The notes beneath the pieces were generated by a model. That model made no database searches and was not told the origin of the DNA. It worked only from the letters and a program-made list of their open reading frames with translations. Shown piece after piece: positions 25,617 through 35,199 of a stretch of 64,000 nucleotides of DNA (position 1 is the first letter of the stretch; every line of letters begins with the position of its first letter). The position numbers and the translations under genes were made by a program. The stretch comes from Taeniopygia guttata (Eukaryota > Chordata > Aves > Passeriformes > Estrildidae): positions 54,220,001 to 54,284,000 of the forward strand of contig NC_133030.1 in the NCBI RefSeq assembly GCF_048771995.1. The letters run 5' to 3'.

Positions 25617-27240
25617 TCAGGAAAAGCTTGACCTCAGAAGCTGGAATTTAGCTGCTCTATGTCTCTCTAAACTGGCAAAAGGAGATGTGCTGTGGGTTGG
25701 CTGTTCATCACACGGGCAGTGGCTCAGTAGCACAGGCATAGTGTTACTAGTTGGGTCTAAGCCTGTGTGTAAGCACAGCTGGTGCCATGTGGTACCAAAG
25801 GAACTCAGGTTCTCACTGCTCTCATGGTACAAGTGTTGTGGTGCTTGGTCCAGTGTCTGCCTGCCCATGCTGTCTTCCCAAAGCCCCAGGTGCCTCCTAC
25901 TCTGTGCTTCCACAGGGACCTGGTGTCACTGAGGAGCTGGGGCTCACCCAGTCTCTTGAGCACTGAAGGACAGCTTGGATGCTCTCTGCCCATTGCCATG
26001 CTGGTGGTGTGCTTCCCGTGCATCCTGAGAGCAGGGCTCTAAGTGCTGCAAGGGGTCAGTGGCTGATAAGAGTCGTGGGACAGGCTGTGCTGGAGAGAGA
26101 ACTTTATTCCTGACAGAAAGAATGGAGGGTGGAGTGCCTCTTTGTGCACACCCAGTCTGGGGTGCCGACTCTCTCTCATAGAGACCAGACTGACTGGAGC
26201 AAAGCAATATGAGGAAACACACCTGGAGTCTTTCACCTAGAGCTTGATACCACAGCCCTGACTGATGGGATGGTACCTTGCTGACCTGTCATGAAGGTTG
26301 GAGGCTGATGCTGGATGTGAATTGCTTGTCTCTGGCCAGGGTGTTGTACACAGCTCCAACACCTCACCTGATGTTCTCCATAGTGAAGGCAGCCTGGGTG
26401 ATGTGTAGCTGGCATTTCACTTTGAAGGAAATTACCTTGTTTTATCCTTCAAAATATTCTACCTGCTGAGTGACTCAGTGAGTGACTCACCTGCTCTGCC
26501 TTCCCAGCAGCTCTTACCTCAGGGCTGTCTCAGAAGATGTTTTTCTGTCAGGGTGTTCGTGGTCTAACCACAGCCCTGATGCTGCTGCTGGCAGGGAAAA
26601 TGAGGCAGCAGCAAAGCTGAGTCAAACCTTGGGCATCTGTAGGAGGAGGCAAACCCAAGGGAGTGCCACATTCTTCCCACTGGCATGAGAGTGTTTTTCC
26701 CAGAGCACTGAGAGCTCTGCCATGGTTCTCTGGCCCTACAGTGCTTTCAGCAGTTTTCCTCAGCTCTGGGGCCCTTAAGGTCCCAGCCCTGCTCCTGCTG
26801 GGAGAGCCTGCAGATAGTGCAAAGTGATGTGCCCCTCTCCTCACAGAAAAAGTGGACAAGCTATTGTTCATATCCACTCCTTTACCAGCTGGGGAATTTT
26901 ATCCAGCCTGCCTTTGGCCACAGTCCTGACTGGGCATGGCATTAGCAAGGGACTGAAATCAGTGTGAGAATCTGCATCCCTCTGTCTTGTCACCTTGAGT
27001 CACTAACCATCAATAGCTTTCCCTATTGCAGGAGTGGGAGAGAGCAGGAGAGCCCTAGCAGATGGTTTTAGAGGAAAGCATGCTCAGAAACTAAGCTCCT
27101 CAAGGGATTTCATTCTCTCTCTTACTGTGAGTTAGAAATTACTTATCTTTTTAGGCTTTGCTTTAAAATGCTGCTGTCACACTGCGACACAAAATAACTC
27201 ACAGAAGTAGGCTAGATGTAAAAGCAAAGAAAAAGAACTT

Positions 27241-27700
27241 TAAAATGTAAACTTTATTTTCTGACTCCACTATATATACATTTTCTGACTCCACTATATA
27301 TACAATAGCAAAAATGACAGTGGATTGGAGGGTGAAACTGCCATCTCTCCAACCACACTGGTTAAATTAACAGTTCATCAATTCTCTCTACCCACAAAGG
27401 ATGTAAAACAATCATTATTTACATGAACGTGCATAAGAAAACTCAGTTAAAACATGTAAATATCAGAAGGTATAGGAACTTTTAGAAGAACTTTAAAGCT
27501 CTCAAAAGAACAGGGCAACATACTGCCTCAAACATTGTCAGGAAAACGGCATCACATTAAAAATACAATGTGATGTAGTATCTGTTTATTGCAATTTACT
27601 TGCGTGACTAAAAAGAAAAACCCCTAATGATTATAAAATAAAGTCTGAATATTAAGAGCGTGATGACAGAAAACACCCCTTACATCAAACCAGTAATTAC
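27241..27700 (-). other. Possible 3' end of a minus-strand transcript
   Basis: An AT-rich block stands out from GC-richer flanks and read on the minus strand looks like a terminal 3' UTR. It has AATAAA at 27253-27258 followed by a T-rich stretch, another AATAAA at 27585-27590, and three Pumilio-type UGUANAUA sites at 27416-27423, 27297-27304 and 27273-27280. The nearest upstream minus-strand gene is ANKRD9, 5.2 kb away, so it may be a distal ANKRD9 3' end or a separate non-coding RNA. No coding sequence is visible. Confidence 0.4.
27257..27304. repeat. Perfect 24-bp tandem duplication
   Basis: Two identical 24-bp copies lie at 27257-27280 and 27281-27304. Each holds TATATACA, so on the minus strand the duplication doubles a TGTATATA Pumilio-type element immediately upstream of AATAAA. 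Confidence 0.95.
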
Positions 27701-30700
27701 CACTGGGACTGGAACAAAGGAGCAGAGGGACAATTTTGGGCAAAGCTGCTTTGCTGGCTGAGAGAGAAGATGGGTCTGCCCAGTCTTCCAAACAGAGTCA
27801 AGGTCTGTGTACACAGCCTGGTCACTGCTGGGAGGACAGTCCATTTGCCCTCAGAGCCATGAGACTGTGGGACAGGAGCTGTGGCACTCACAGCAAACCA
27901 TGCAGGGAGGGTGCTGCCTTCCTCACAGCTGGAAGCTGCTCCCTGTCCTGGCTGAGCCAAGCCCTTTCTGCCTGGAAGTCTCTGTCCTCCTTGGCCTCTT
28001 TGCACTGCTTTCCTTTCCTGGGAAGGACTTGGCTAGCATTAATTGTTCATCCCCCTGTTGAGGTCCATGGAATGTATTGCCCTTGTGGCTGCCTTAGCTG
28101 GGGAGCACAGGGAAGGGGCGACAGGTCCATGGTCACCCCTCATATCCCAGGCATGCAGGTGTCTTGCCATGGCTCCTGAAGTGGAAAATTGAGCTTTTCA
28201 GGCCTTATTTGCTTTCCTGAAGGAGAAGTGTTGATTTGTTCTGCTTCCCATTAGATTTTCAGTACAGAGAATGTAACCTTACAATGGCTGGAGAGTCTGG
28301 AGCTCACACAGGATCCTCAGTTACTGGCTCAGACTTACTAAAACCTTGTTCAGAAAGCTGAAGTGTGGGAGAGATCAAAGTCCCTCTCTGCCTTCCTTGC
28401 TCCTCTGCCTCTCTGCTTGCTGATTCGGATCCATTTTATTTAACTCTCACATTTGTATTAGGAAAATAATATTTTTTCTTACAGAATAAGGAGGCAGAGT
28501 TGATGTCAGGGGATGATTTGGGATTTAGGGACAGACGAGAGATCAAGGTTAGCTGGATGGAAACTTTGTTTGGCTCAGCTACAGGCTCTTCAGAGAGCCT
28601 TGGATGCACCACAGTTAGAAAATCAATAAAGTAAAGTTGGATTTAAAACAGATACTGTAAATCAATCAGATGTGATAAGCTCAACATAAGAACTGCTGGC
28701 CTGGGTCATTAGATAACCAGGCTCTCCTGGCTTTAGCAGTAATTCCCAAACATTATGAAATTCTCTTTGTTTGAGGCCTCTGAAATTAGCTTTGTTGATT
28801 TATGTGATTTTTTTCATTTATTGACTAAACCACTGGGCAAACTGATACTGGTAATTTCAGAAGTCATCAGGGCAAGTGGGGGCAATCTTTGTACCCCAGC
28901 TGAACTTGGTTCCATTTCTTGTAGCAGCAGGGAGGGATCTCTTATGCTTTTGCAAACTGTATTTGTGTTTCCTGACGAGTTAGGTTTTGTGGGGGAGCTC
29001 AGCTCCTTCCACTCTTGTGCTACACGTGCACCTGTACCTGTGTGGTGGCAAGAGCAGGAGTAAATCAGTGCCAGCAGCAGCCTTGCAGCACCATGGAGGA
29101 GATTCTTGGTAATAGAGGATAATTGGATGTGGCCTGAGCAAGTCATAAGCAGAACTTCCTTTTCACACGTTGCAGGTGTAGGAGGAGACACCACTGAAAC
29201 CAGCCTGGGAATGAATGGTTATGTAGCCTCAGACACGTGCTGACACCAAGCTGGGATGCAAGTACTGTTATTAACTCAGATCTTAGGAAACTTGGTTTGC
29301 AAGGATTTACAGTGCTCTTTAAATATTAAGCACATGGCACAAGTGCCTTGTTTGCCTGGATGGGATGATGCAATGCACAAGGATGTGCTGATGTCAGTAG
29401 ATTTCTTACACTGCAAATCAAAAACCCATATGGCTTGAACACCAGACATAGGACAAATAGGAAATTAGGAAACAAACCTGGCACCCTGGCCCCTTTCTAG
29501 TCTCTGTCTTTCTTTGCCTCTATGCCAGGGTAAAGGAAAACTGTTAAAGAGCACAAACCCATCTTTTAAACAAGTTACTCAAAATTACAATAGACTTCAT
29601 CTCCTTCAGCAGACTCTAGGCAGGCTAAATTTTGGGAATGGCAAAGAGGAGCCAGTTGCAGAGTCAAAACTAACTCAGTACTTCCTCCTTCCCCTTGCTT
29701 TCTGAATGTTAGTGTTTAAGGCCTTTTTTACCTGCCACAGCAAATAAAGCCACTTTGGACTACGAGGTGGGTAGTATATGAATATTTTGGTTTGAAAGTG
29801 CTTGAGCAGCCCATGGGATGTATTTTTTATCTTTCATCACTGTTTCCTGACAGAAGGTAGTTTTTTAGAGGACTGACTGTAACCAAGCTTTTCAGGAATG
29901 CTGGTTCTGTCTGGTGTCTTGCAAGCTTTTGGAAAGCATTTTCTGTGGATGAGTAATTTTCCATATGTGACAACATTAAGCTGTGCAGGTAAGATGGAAA
30001 CTTTTAAGTTTTATCTCCTTACCCCTCTGCTCCCAGGGTGTTAGGACTTTGTGAATCTTCTTTTCCACACATTTGTGGCCAGCTTTCTGGCTCTAGCACC
30101 ACAGTTCTCCTGTACAGTGACATAATCACTGTCCCTGATTGTTTTATCAAGCTTGGCATTTCTTGGTACTTTTGTTGGTAGCCTTCTCCAAGAGATGGAA
30201 ACATGAACAGGCTGTGGAGCCTGCACCCCACTGTGCCCTAAAGGTGGCAGAAGACAGAGATGCGCTGGCAGGTCAGTCTGAGGAAAGATGGTGCTGCTAT
30301 TGCTTGGTCTATAAACAAAAGACTTCTGTTTCCAATGCCAAGAAGCCCCTGCCTTTTTCCAAGCTGTGACTCTGTCTGAAAAACAAGCCTGGACCCAGCT
30401 GGGTGAGGGATCCGTGTGCTCACCGGCGCATTTTGCCCACAGCTCCTCTCCAGATGAAGCATGGCAGACATCAACGAGCCACACACAGCGAGGGCTGTTG
30501 GTGACCTTGGGCAGAGCCACCCCAGCGTGGGCTTGGCACCGAGTCTGCCTCCTGTCCCAGAGTAGCAGGAAGGGCACAGCACCCAGCTGCCTTTGCAGCC
30601 ATTGCCACACGTTGAGGGGATCAGCTCTGTTTGTTGAAATGGATTACCCCAGAGCTGGTGGGAGGGCTCCAGAGAGTCACTGGGCAGCCTTTACACTGGT

Positions 30701-32619
30701 GTTTTGTTCAAGGCCTCATTTGGAGGTGTAGGATATCCTGCCCAGCCTGTTGTGCTGTTCCAGTGTGTAATTGCTCTCACAGCTTGGGAGCAGGAGCGTT
30801 TTCCTGCAGTTCAACCAAGTGCCCCCTACTGCTGAATCTCGTTCTGTCTTTGTCAGCAGAGCTGGTAAACATTCTGTCCCACCCAAACCCCCTCTGTCTC
30901 TTCCCCCTCCTCACCTTGGAAACTTTGCCATGTGCAAGTCAGACCTGACTTTACTATTTGTCTGTTTGGAAAGATGCTTCCACACCATTGTTCCAGAAGC
31001 GATGGGGAACAGGGACTCTAATAAAGAGTATAGCAACATGGGTAATTTTTTTTAAGTGGCTAGGTTTGGAAGATTAGGATTACTTCTCTGGATTTCTGTA
31101 TTTTTATAACCAACAAGGCAGCTGAAGAGAACAGTTAGAATTTTTCCATGTTTTCCAGCAAGGGATTTGAATTTCCCATGGTAATAGGTTTGAGCATGTA
31201 TGAGCTTCATTTCTTAGGAAAAAGGAACATTTTCTCTTCTAGAAAACGTTTTTAGTGGTATCAGGCTAAGAATAGCAATCTTCTTTCTGTTTCTTCTCAA
31301 ATTTCAGAAGCATGGCTTATCTTTTATTGTGCATGCAGTACGGAGATTATTTTAGATTAAATACCACTCTGTTCTACTGAAACAGGAACAGCTTATAGTG
31401 CCTAATTCTGTGGCTTTTTCGTTCCTTAACCAAAATTAATTAATGAATAAAGAAATCTGTGCCTTGAACATGGCCCTTCTCTCCTAAGCACATCAATTCC
31501 TTGATGACCCTAGAGTGAACAGCAGTCCTGAAATGGTTCAAGTGGCAAACAGCTCCCTGGCTACGAATTTAAGCCCTGAAACAAAACCCTACAGTTTCAA
31601 TGACAGCTTCCAAGAACAGAGCCAAGGCTCCAGTGCTGTGTCCTAGGAGACCTCTATCATTTGCAGGGCTGGTGGAGCCAGCACAGCTCCCTGCAGAGCA
31701 CAGAGGGGCAGTGCCAGTTACACAGGGACTGCCCAAAATGCTGAAAAGTTAAGACTGCAGAGCAAGGAACTGAAGCTGTACAATTTGCTTGGTCAAAACA
31801 GAAGTGTTGGAAGGAGGATATTACCCCAAAAGGGCTTTTTGACCTGGAGCAGCTGTGAGGATGTTGTTTCTACCTTGGAGCATCTCAGAAGGGATAGCTG
31901 GGGAAAGTTTGGATATCTAAGCTACTCCTCTGGCACCCAGAGTGAACACCAAGACTCTCATGGTGCTCTCAGCTGAACCTGTGCCATCACACACTGATGG
32001 GGAGTGGCAGTGGAGTGGCCAGAATCCATTGGAAAAGCCATGATCTAGGATCCTGGGCCACTGTCACACCCTTGCATCCCCCGCCCTGGCAATAGCAGGC
32101 TGGCTCTCCTGCTCTGTGCTAGCCTCCTCCCCTGCAGCAATCACACAGAGAGGCTGCAGGGTCCAGCCTGGCCAGGGCAGTACATTTTTGTCCACAGCAA
32201 CACGTGTGCTCCATCTCTCTCTGCCTGACAACAAACACCTTGGCCCTCCAAGGAGAACAGACACAACTTTACAAGGAAGCCAACTGTTATTTATGTATAT
32301 TTTAAAATACATTTTGTTCAGATGCACATCCTTGGCAGCCTTGTTTAGGGAAGTTGTAACAGTATCTGGCTTCTCTTTGGTCTTGTGTAGAAGATGAGGA
32401 AGTTTTCATCTGTGCCTTTAAAAAAACCCTGCATCTCTGCCAAGATGTATTAGGAGAGCTGTAAAAAAGGAGTCATCCTGTTCCAGGATGGTGAGGCTTA
32501 TGTAACAGGGAAATCCTAACAAAAAGATACTCCCCCACCCTGCACACCCTCTTTCAAGGCACATGCCACTCCAGGATTTTAAGTTGCTTGTTTTGTATTT
32601 TGATCACATCTGCCACTGA
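27701..32619. other. Non-coding DNA downstream of ANKRD9
   Basis: No recognisable gene. The frame of 189 codons at 30041-30610 (minus) and those overlapping it have no domain or family resemblance. A CTCF-like motif lies at 30819-30832. If ANKRD9 uses a distal polyadenylation site near 27.25 kb, this whole stretch would be part of its transcript. Confidence 0.6.
30819..30832 (-). promoter_or_regulatory. CTCF-like motif, reverse orientation
   Basis: On the minus strand the site reads GCAGTAGGGGGCAC. It agrees with the CTCF core CCASYAGRKGGCRS at 13 of 14 positions. This is a motif match only, and occupancy is not shown by sequence. Confidence 0.5.
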
Positions 32620-32886
32620 TTTATTTGGATGTATTTACAAATACGTTCTTCCCCATACCCTCATTTGTACATGCCATAGAACATCTTTATAAAATGCAGC
32701 ATGGCCCTCACCTCACAAGGATCTTTAAATAAAATATATTGTAAAGTGCCGGATACAGTTCTTTTAAAAAATACTGTTCTCAGTAAAACAGATACTTGGC
32801 CACTGCATTAGCAGCTTTGTATAATTATACATTTTTAGCAAAAGTCTATTTCTGTCAGGTGAGCGGGAGGCTCTCATGCCACCCCT
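32620..32886 (-). other. ANKRD9: ANKRD9 proximal 3' UTR (end inferred)
   Basis: This AT-rich sequence follows the ANKRD9 stop. AATAAA on the minus strand at 32620-32625 is the first good polyadenylation signal, and a Pumilio-type TGTAAATA lies 7 bases upstream of it at 32632-32639. A perfect 14-base palindrome occurs at 32818-32831. Cleavage would fall near 32.60 kb. Confidence 0.5.
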
Positions 32887-33762
32887 CTAGCTCTCCAGTT
32901 TCAAGTCCAAAGGCTTTAGAAAATGAGGCAGAGGCAGATTATCCAGAGCCTCTGGGAAGTGCTCAGGTGAAATGGTCCTGATCAAGACACGCATGGCTCC
33001 AACAAACAGCGATGGGGGAGCTAAGCCCACCAGGCACTGGAACCTGTTCTCTCCCAGCAGGTCCAGCCACTGCTGCCGGTTGTCCAACAGCTGCTGTTTC
33101 ATGGAAAACTTAAGGTCCTGAGGCACGAAGAAGAAGAGGCAGTCGAGGCAGAGGAGCTTGGCACGCATGTTCGCCGCCGGCAGGTGGGAGATCTGCTGCA
33201 GCAGGGTGTCGAGGGGGGTGTTGCCGGCGCTGTCCCGCAGGCAGGGCGCCGCGCCGTGCCCCAGCAGCAGCAGCAGGCACTCGGGCCGCACCAGTTCGCA
33301 GGCCATGTGCAGGGCTGTCTTGCCGCCCTCCACGCGGCTGCAGCCCTGGCGGTCCAGGTGGGCGGCTCTGTCGCTCGGGGGCAAGACTTGGATGGCCTTG
33401 AGGATTCGGAAGAGCACCCGGACGCGGTTGTAGCGGACGGCCATGGCCAGGTGCGGGGCTGACTGGCAGCAGCTGAAGCTTTGGCTGGGCACAGCCAGGG
33501 CGCTCTGGGGGAACTTAGTGAGCAGGTGCCGGGCGTAGGGCTGGTGGTCGTGCACCAGCGCGTAGAGCAGCGCCTCCGAGGGCGAGTACACGCTCACCTT
33601 GCCCCCGTCCTCCCAGTGGAAGGCCTCCATGGTCCGCATATCCTCCAGGAACCAGACGGGCAGCAGGTCCCTCACCGCCTGGTAGAAGGCGAAGGAGGAT
33701 TTCTTGCACTGCTTCTGGGACTGGGCGCCGCAGCCGCCGACCCAGCGGACGCTCCAGGGCAT
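32887..33762 (-). CDS. ANKRD9: ANKRD9, ankyrin repeat domain protein 9
   Basis: A single open exon encodes 291 residues, against about 317 in human. The start MPWSVRW and the run [20 protein letters not shown] match the vertebrate family, so this ATG is the right start. Ankyrin-type units lie at about residues 60-90 ([13 protein letters not shown]), 101-125 and 147-190 (the best one, [20 protein letters not shown]). The C-terminus, residues about 248-287 with [12 protein letters not shown], resembles a SOCS-box-type tail. Family knowledge: ANKRD9 is a cullin-RING ligase substrate receptor that lowers IMPDH2 and responds to nutrient state. The shorter length comes mainly from the missing Ala/Gly/Pro-rich insertion that mammals carry between the last ankyrin unit and the C-terminal domain. 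It sits tail-to-tail with TECPR2, as in mammals, and its 5' half is in a CpG island. Confidence 0.97.
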   Translation of the reverse strand: MPWSVRWVGGCGAQSQKQCKKSSFAFYQAVRDLLPVWFLEDMRTMEAFHWEDGGKVSVYSPSEALLYALVHDHQPYARHLLTKFPQSALAVPSQSFSCCQSAPHLAMAVRYNRVRVLFRILKAIQVLPPSDRAAHLDRQGCSRVEGGKTALHMACELVRPECLLLLLGHGAAPCLRDSAGNTPLDTLLQQISHLPAANMRAKLLCLDCLFFFVPQDLKFSMKQQLLDNRQQWLDLLGENRFQCLVGLAPPSLFVGAMRVLIRTISPEHFPEALDNLPLPHFLKPLDLKLES

Positions 33763-33812
33763 GGCGTGCGGCCGGGCTCCGCCGGGGGCTGCCTCCCACC
33801 ATGGGCGCGGAC
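33763..33812 (-). other. ANKRD9: ANKRD9 5' UTR, second exon part (inferred)
   Basis: On the minus strand a pyrimidine-rich tract ending CCCGCAG (33813 side) precedes GTCCGCGCCC, giving a plausible acceptor 50 bases before the start codon. The exon would hold the last part of the 5' UTR and the whole coding sequence. Confidence 0.5.
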
Positions 33813-34290
33813 CTGCGGGAGCGGACGGCGGTCAGTGCCGGGCGGCCGGGGCTCCCCGGCTGCTTCCGGGGCTCGCCGCGTCGGCCCGCCCGCTTCCCCG
33901 CCGGCGCGGGGGACAGCGAGCCGGCGCGACAGCGCGGTGCGGGAGACACCCGTACCCCGGAGCAGGGATCGCCATCCCTCCCTCCCTCCCTGCTCCAGCT
34001 GCACAGGATAGCCATGTCCCCGGTACACGGAGAGCCGGTACAAGCAAACAGCCTCTCCGCAGCGCACAGGACGCCCATGTCCCTGGCGCACGGGAACCCG
34101 GTACGGGGAAACGGCCTCCCCGCGATGCCTCCGTGCACCGGACACCCTTATTCCCGTGCACGGAGACCCGGTACAGGGAAACGGCCTCCCGGCAGCGCAC
34201 AGCACGCCCATATCCCTGGTGCACGGGGCCCGGTACACGGGAACGGCCTGTCTCCCTCCGTACCTCCCTCCCCCCGCTCCCGGCGCTCAC
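33813..34290 (-). other. ANKRD9: ANKRD9 5'-UTR intron (inferred)
   Basis: The donor GGAG|GTGAGC on the minus strand (exon end at 34291) and the acceptor CCCGCAG at 33813 would define a 478-bp GC-rich intron. It contains the 63-bp minisatellite at 34002-34258. This is supported only by splice-site quality. Confidence 0.45.
34002..34258. repeat. 63-bp GC-rich minisatellite, four copies
   Basis: Four tandem units start at 34002, 34065, 34136 and 34198 and are about 63, 71, 62 and 61 bp long. Each begins CACAGGA-like and carries a CGGTAC motif followed by a GGGAAACGGCCTCCC-like block. The second unit has a short insertion. Because 63 is a multiple of three, long repetitive but meaningless reading frames run through it on both strands. 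It lies in the inferred ANKRD9 5'-UTR intron. Confidence 0.9.
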
Positions 34291-34353
34291 CTCCCCGCCG
34301 GTGCCGCGGTGCCGCGGTGCCGTGTACGCCGCAGTGGAGGGGCGGGAGGCGGG
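34291..34353 (-). other. ANKRD9: ANKRD9 first exon, 5' UTR (inferred)
   Basis: The exon is bounded by the GTGAGC donor at 34290 and a start site expected about 30 bases downstream of the TATA-like element at 34378-34384. The transcription start is inferred from spacing only. Confidence 0.4.
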
Positions 34354-34377
34354 AGCGCCGCGCGCCGCCGCGGGCCC

Positions 34378-34384
34378 CTTTTAT
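34378..34384 (-). promoter_or_regulatory. TATA-like element of ANKRD9
   Basis: On the minus strand the sequence is GATAAAAGGGGC within an otherwise GC-only stretch. Its spacing to the CCAAT pair and to the inferred first exon fits a core promoter. Confidence 0.55.
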
Positions 34385-34443
34385 CGCCCCCCCGCCCGGC
34401 GGTGAAGGTCGGTCAGGACCGGGGAACTGTCCGGACAGCGCCC

Positions 34444-34479
34444 ATTGGCCGCCGCCCCGGCGCCCCGGCCGCCCATTGG
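34444..34479 (-). promoter_or_regulatory. Two CCAAT boxes spaced 31 bp
   Basis: On the minus strand GGCCAATGGG and AGCCAATGGG (ATTGG at 34444-34448 and 34475-34479) both match the NF-Y consensus fully. They lie 60-95 bases upstream of the TATA-like element. The 31-bp spacing, close to three helical turns, is the arrangement favoured by cooperating NF-Y sites. Confidence 0.7.
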
Positions 34480-34531
34480 CTGCGCCGGGAGGACGGGGCC
34501 CGGCGCCGCGCGTGCGTCACGGGAGGCAAAG

Positions 34532-34540
34532 TTCCAAGAA
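34532..34540. promoter_or_regulatory. STAT-type GAS motif
   Basis: TTCCAAGAA matches TTCN3GAA exactly and sits inside a larger near-palindrome CCAAGAAACTTGG, about 180 bases upstream of the inferred ANKRD9 start. It is a motif match only. Confidence 0.4.
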
Positions 34541-34566
34541 ACTTGGCTGAGGGCTCGGAGTCCCGC

Positions 34567-34609
34567 GGGGGCGGGGCGGGAATGCCGCGGGGCGGGGGGG
34601 GGCCCGGGG
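34567..34609 (+). promoter_or_regulatory. G-run tract, Sp1/G-quadruplex-prone
   Basis: Runs of 5, 4, 3, 4, 9 and 4 G separated by short spacers include GGGGCGGGGC-type Sp1 boxes. They lie at the upstream edge of the ANKRD9 CpG island. Confidence 0.5.
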
Positions 34610-34610
34610 C

Positions 34611-34830
34611 GTAGGGATCGGGGCTTCCAGGAGCAGGAGGTCACAGGGATATGGGGTTCCTGGAGTATGAGGGTGTGGGGTCCCGGGGGTGTAGGGATCG
34701 GGGTTTTCTGGGGTGTGAGGTCCCAAGGATATGGGGTCCCAAAGGTATGGAGTCCAGGTATATGGTGTCCTGGGTATGGGGCAACCTGGAGAAAGCAGAA
34801 GGTGCAGAATCCCGGGGGCATGGGATCCTG
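34611..34830. repeat. Degenerate minisatellite (GGGATATGGGGTCCC-type)
   Basis: Irregular units of about 16-25 bp built from GTAGGGATCGGGG, TATGGGGTCC and GTGTGAGGTCCC variants repeat roughly ten times. On the minus strand the translation is a meaningless HTPGTPYP-like pattern, the source of several long frames here. It lies directly upstream of the ANKRD9 promoter. Confidence 0.75.
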
Positions 34831-35181
34831 AATGTGGAGGATCCGGGGCACGCCAGAGCCTGGACACATGGGTCAGGGGCACATGGTGTCTGGGCAGAGC
34901 GGCCGTGCCCAGGGGCTGTGGGACACCCGGCCTTCTGGGCATGGGGGGCTGCAGACCTGCAGTGCCCGGGTACACGTGTGCCGGGGCAGGCCGTGTCACA
35001 CCCCCGTGCCCGCCCTGGCAGGGCCCAGCCTGGCCGATGGCACTTCTTGGCCCCCGTGGGTGGCTCGGGCTGGAGCCTAGCACTGCTCTTCGGCCAGCGC
35101 ATGTGTCTGCACACGTGCTTTGGCTAAACTTGTGTCTCTGGGATGTCTCCAGAGAGTGACATTTACCCACAGCCATTCCCT

Positions 35182-35199
35182 CTGACAGGCATCTGTCAG
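35182..35199. repeat. Short palindrome CTGACAG-N4-CTGTCAG
   Basis: Perfect 7-bp arms (35182-35188, 35193-35199) flank GCAT. Each arm is a TGACAG/CTGTCA site of the TALE-homeodomain type (MEIS, PKNOX, TGIF). Confidence 0.6.

Larger units (their letters stand above)
16979..27240. other. Intergenic DNA between TECPR2 and ANKRD9
   Basis: No gene is recognised on either strand. The stretch holds a CR1 tail at 23475-23600, an A15 tract at 22123-22137 and a 25-bp duplication at 25567-25616. From about 24 kb the base composition becomes less AT-rich. Many short overlapping frames occur (25.6-26.9 kb), but none has recognisable domains or splice structure. Confidence 0.7.
33130..34610. promoter_or_regulatory. 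CpG island of ANKRD9
   Basis: About 1.5 kb is strongly GC-rich with dense CpG, covering the first two thirds of the ANKRD9 coding exon, its probable first intron and the promoter. Flanking DNA on both sides falls back to ordinary composition. Confidence 0.9.

Noticed and set aside
30041-30610. 189-codon minus-strand frame in the interval downstream of ANKRD9
   Set aside because: It has no family resemblance, no supporting splice or promoter signal, and equally long competing frames on the other strand.
34530-34546. Heat-shock element reading of the TTCCAAGAAACTT segment
   Set aside because: The spacing between TTC and GAA is three bases, not the two required for adjacent heat-shock pentamers. 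It fits the STAT-type motif instead.
33481-34614. Several overlapping open frames of 150-250 codons on both strands around the ANKRD9 promoter
   Set aside because: They arise from GC-rich, stop-poor DNA and the 63-bp minisatellite, whose period is a multiple of three. They overlap ANKRD9 or its promoter in other frames and resemble no protein family.
34517-35176. 219-codon minus-strand frame with a Pro/Thr/His repeat pattern
   Set aside because: The pattern is the translation of the degenerate minisatellite at 34611-34830. The frame has no domain, splice structure or homologue I recognise.
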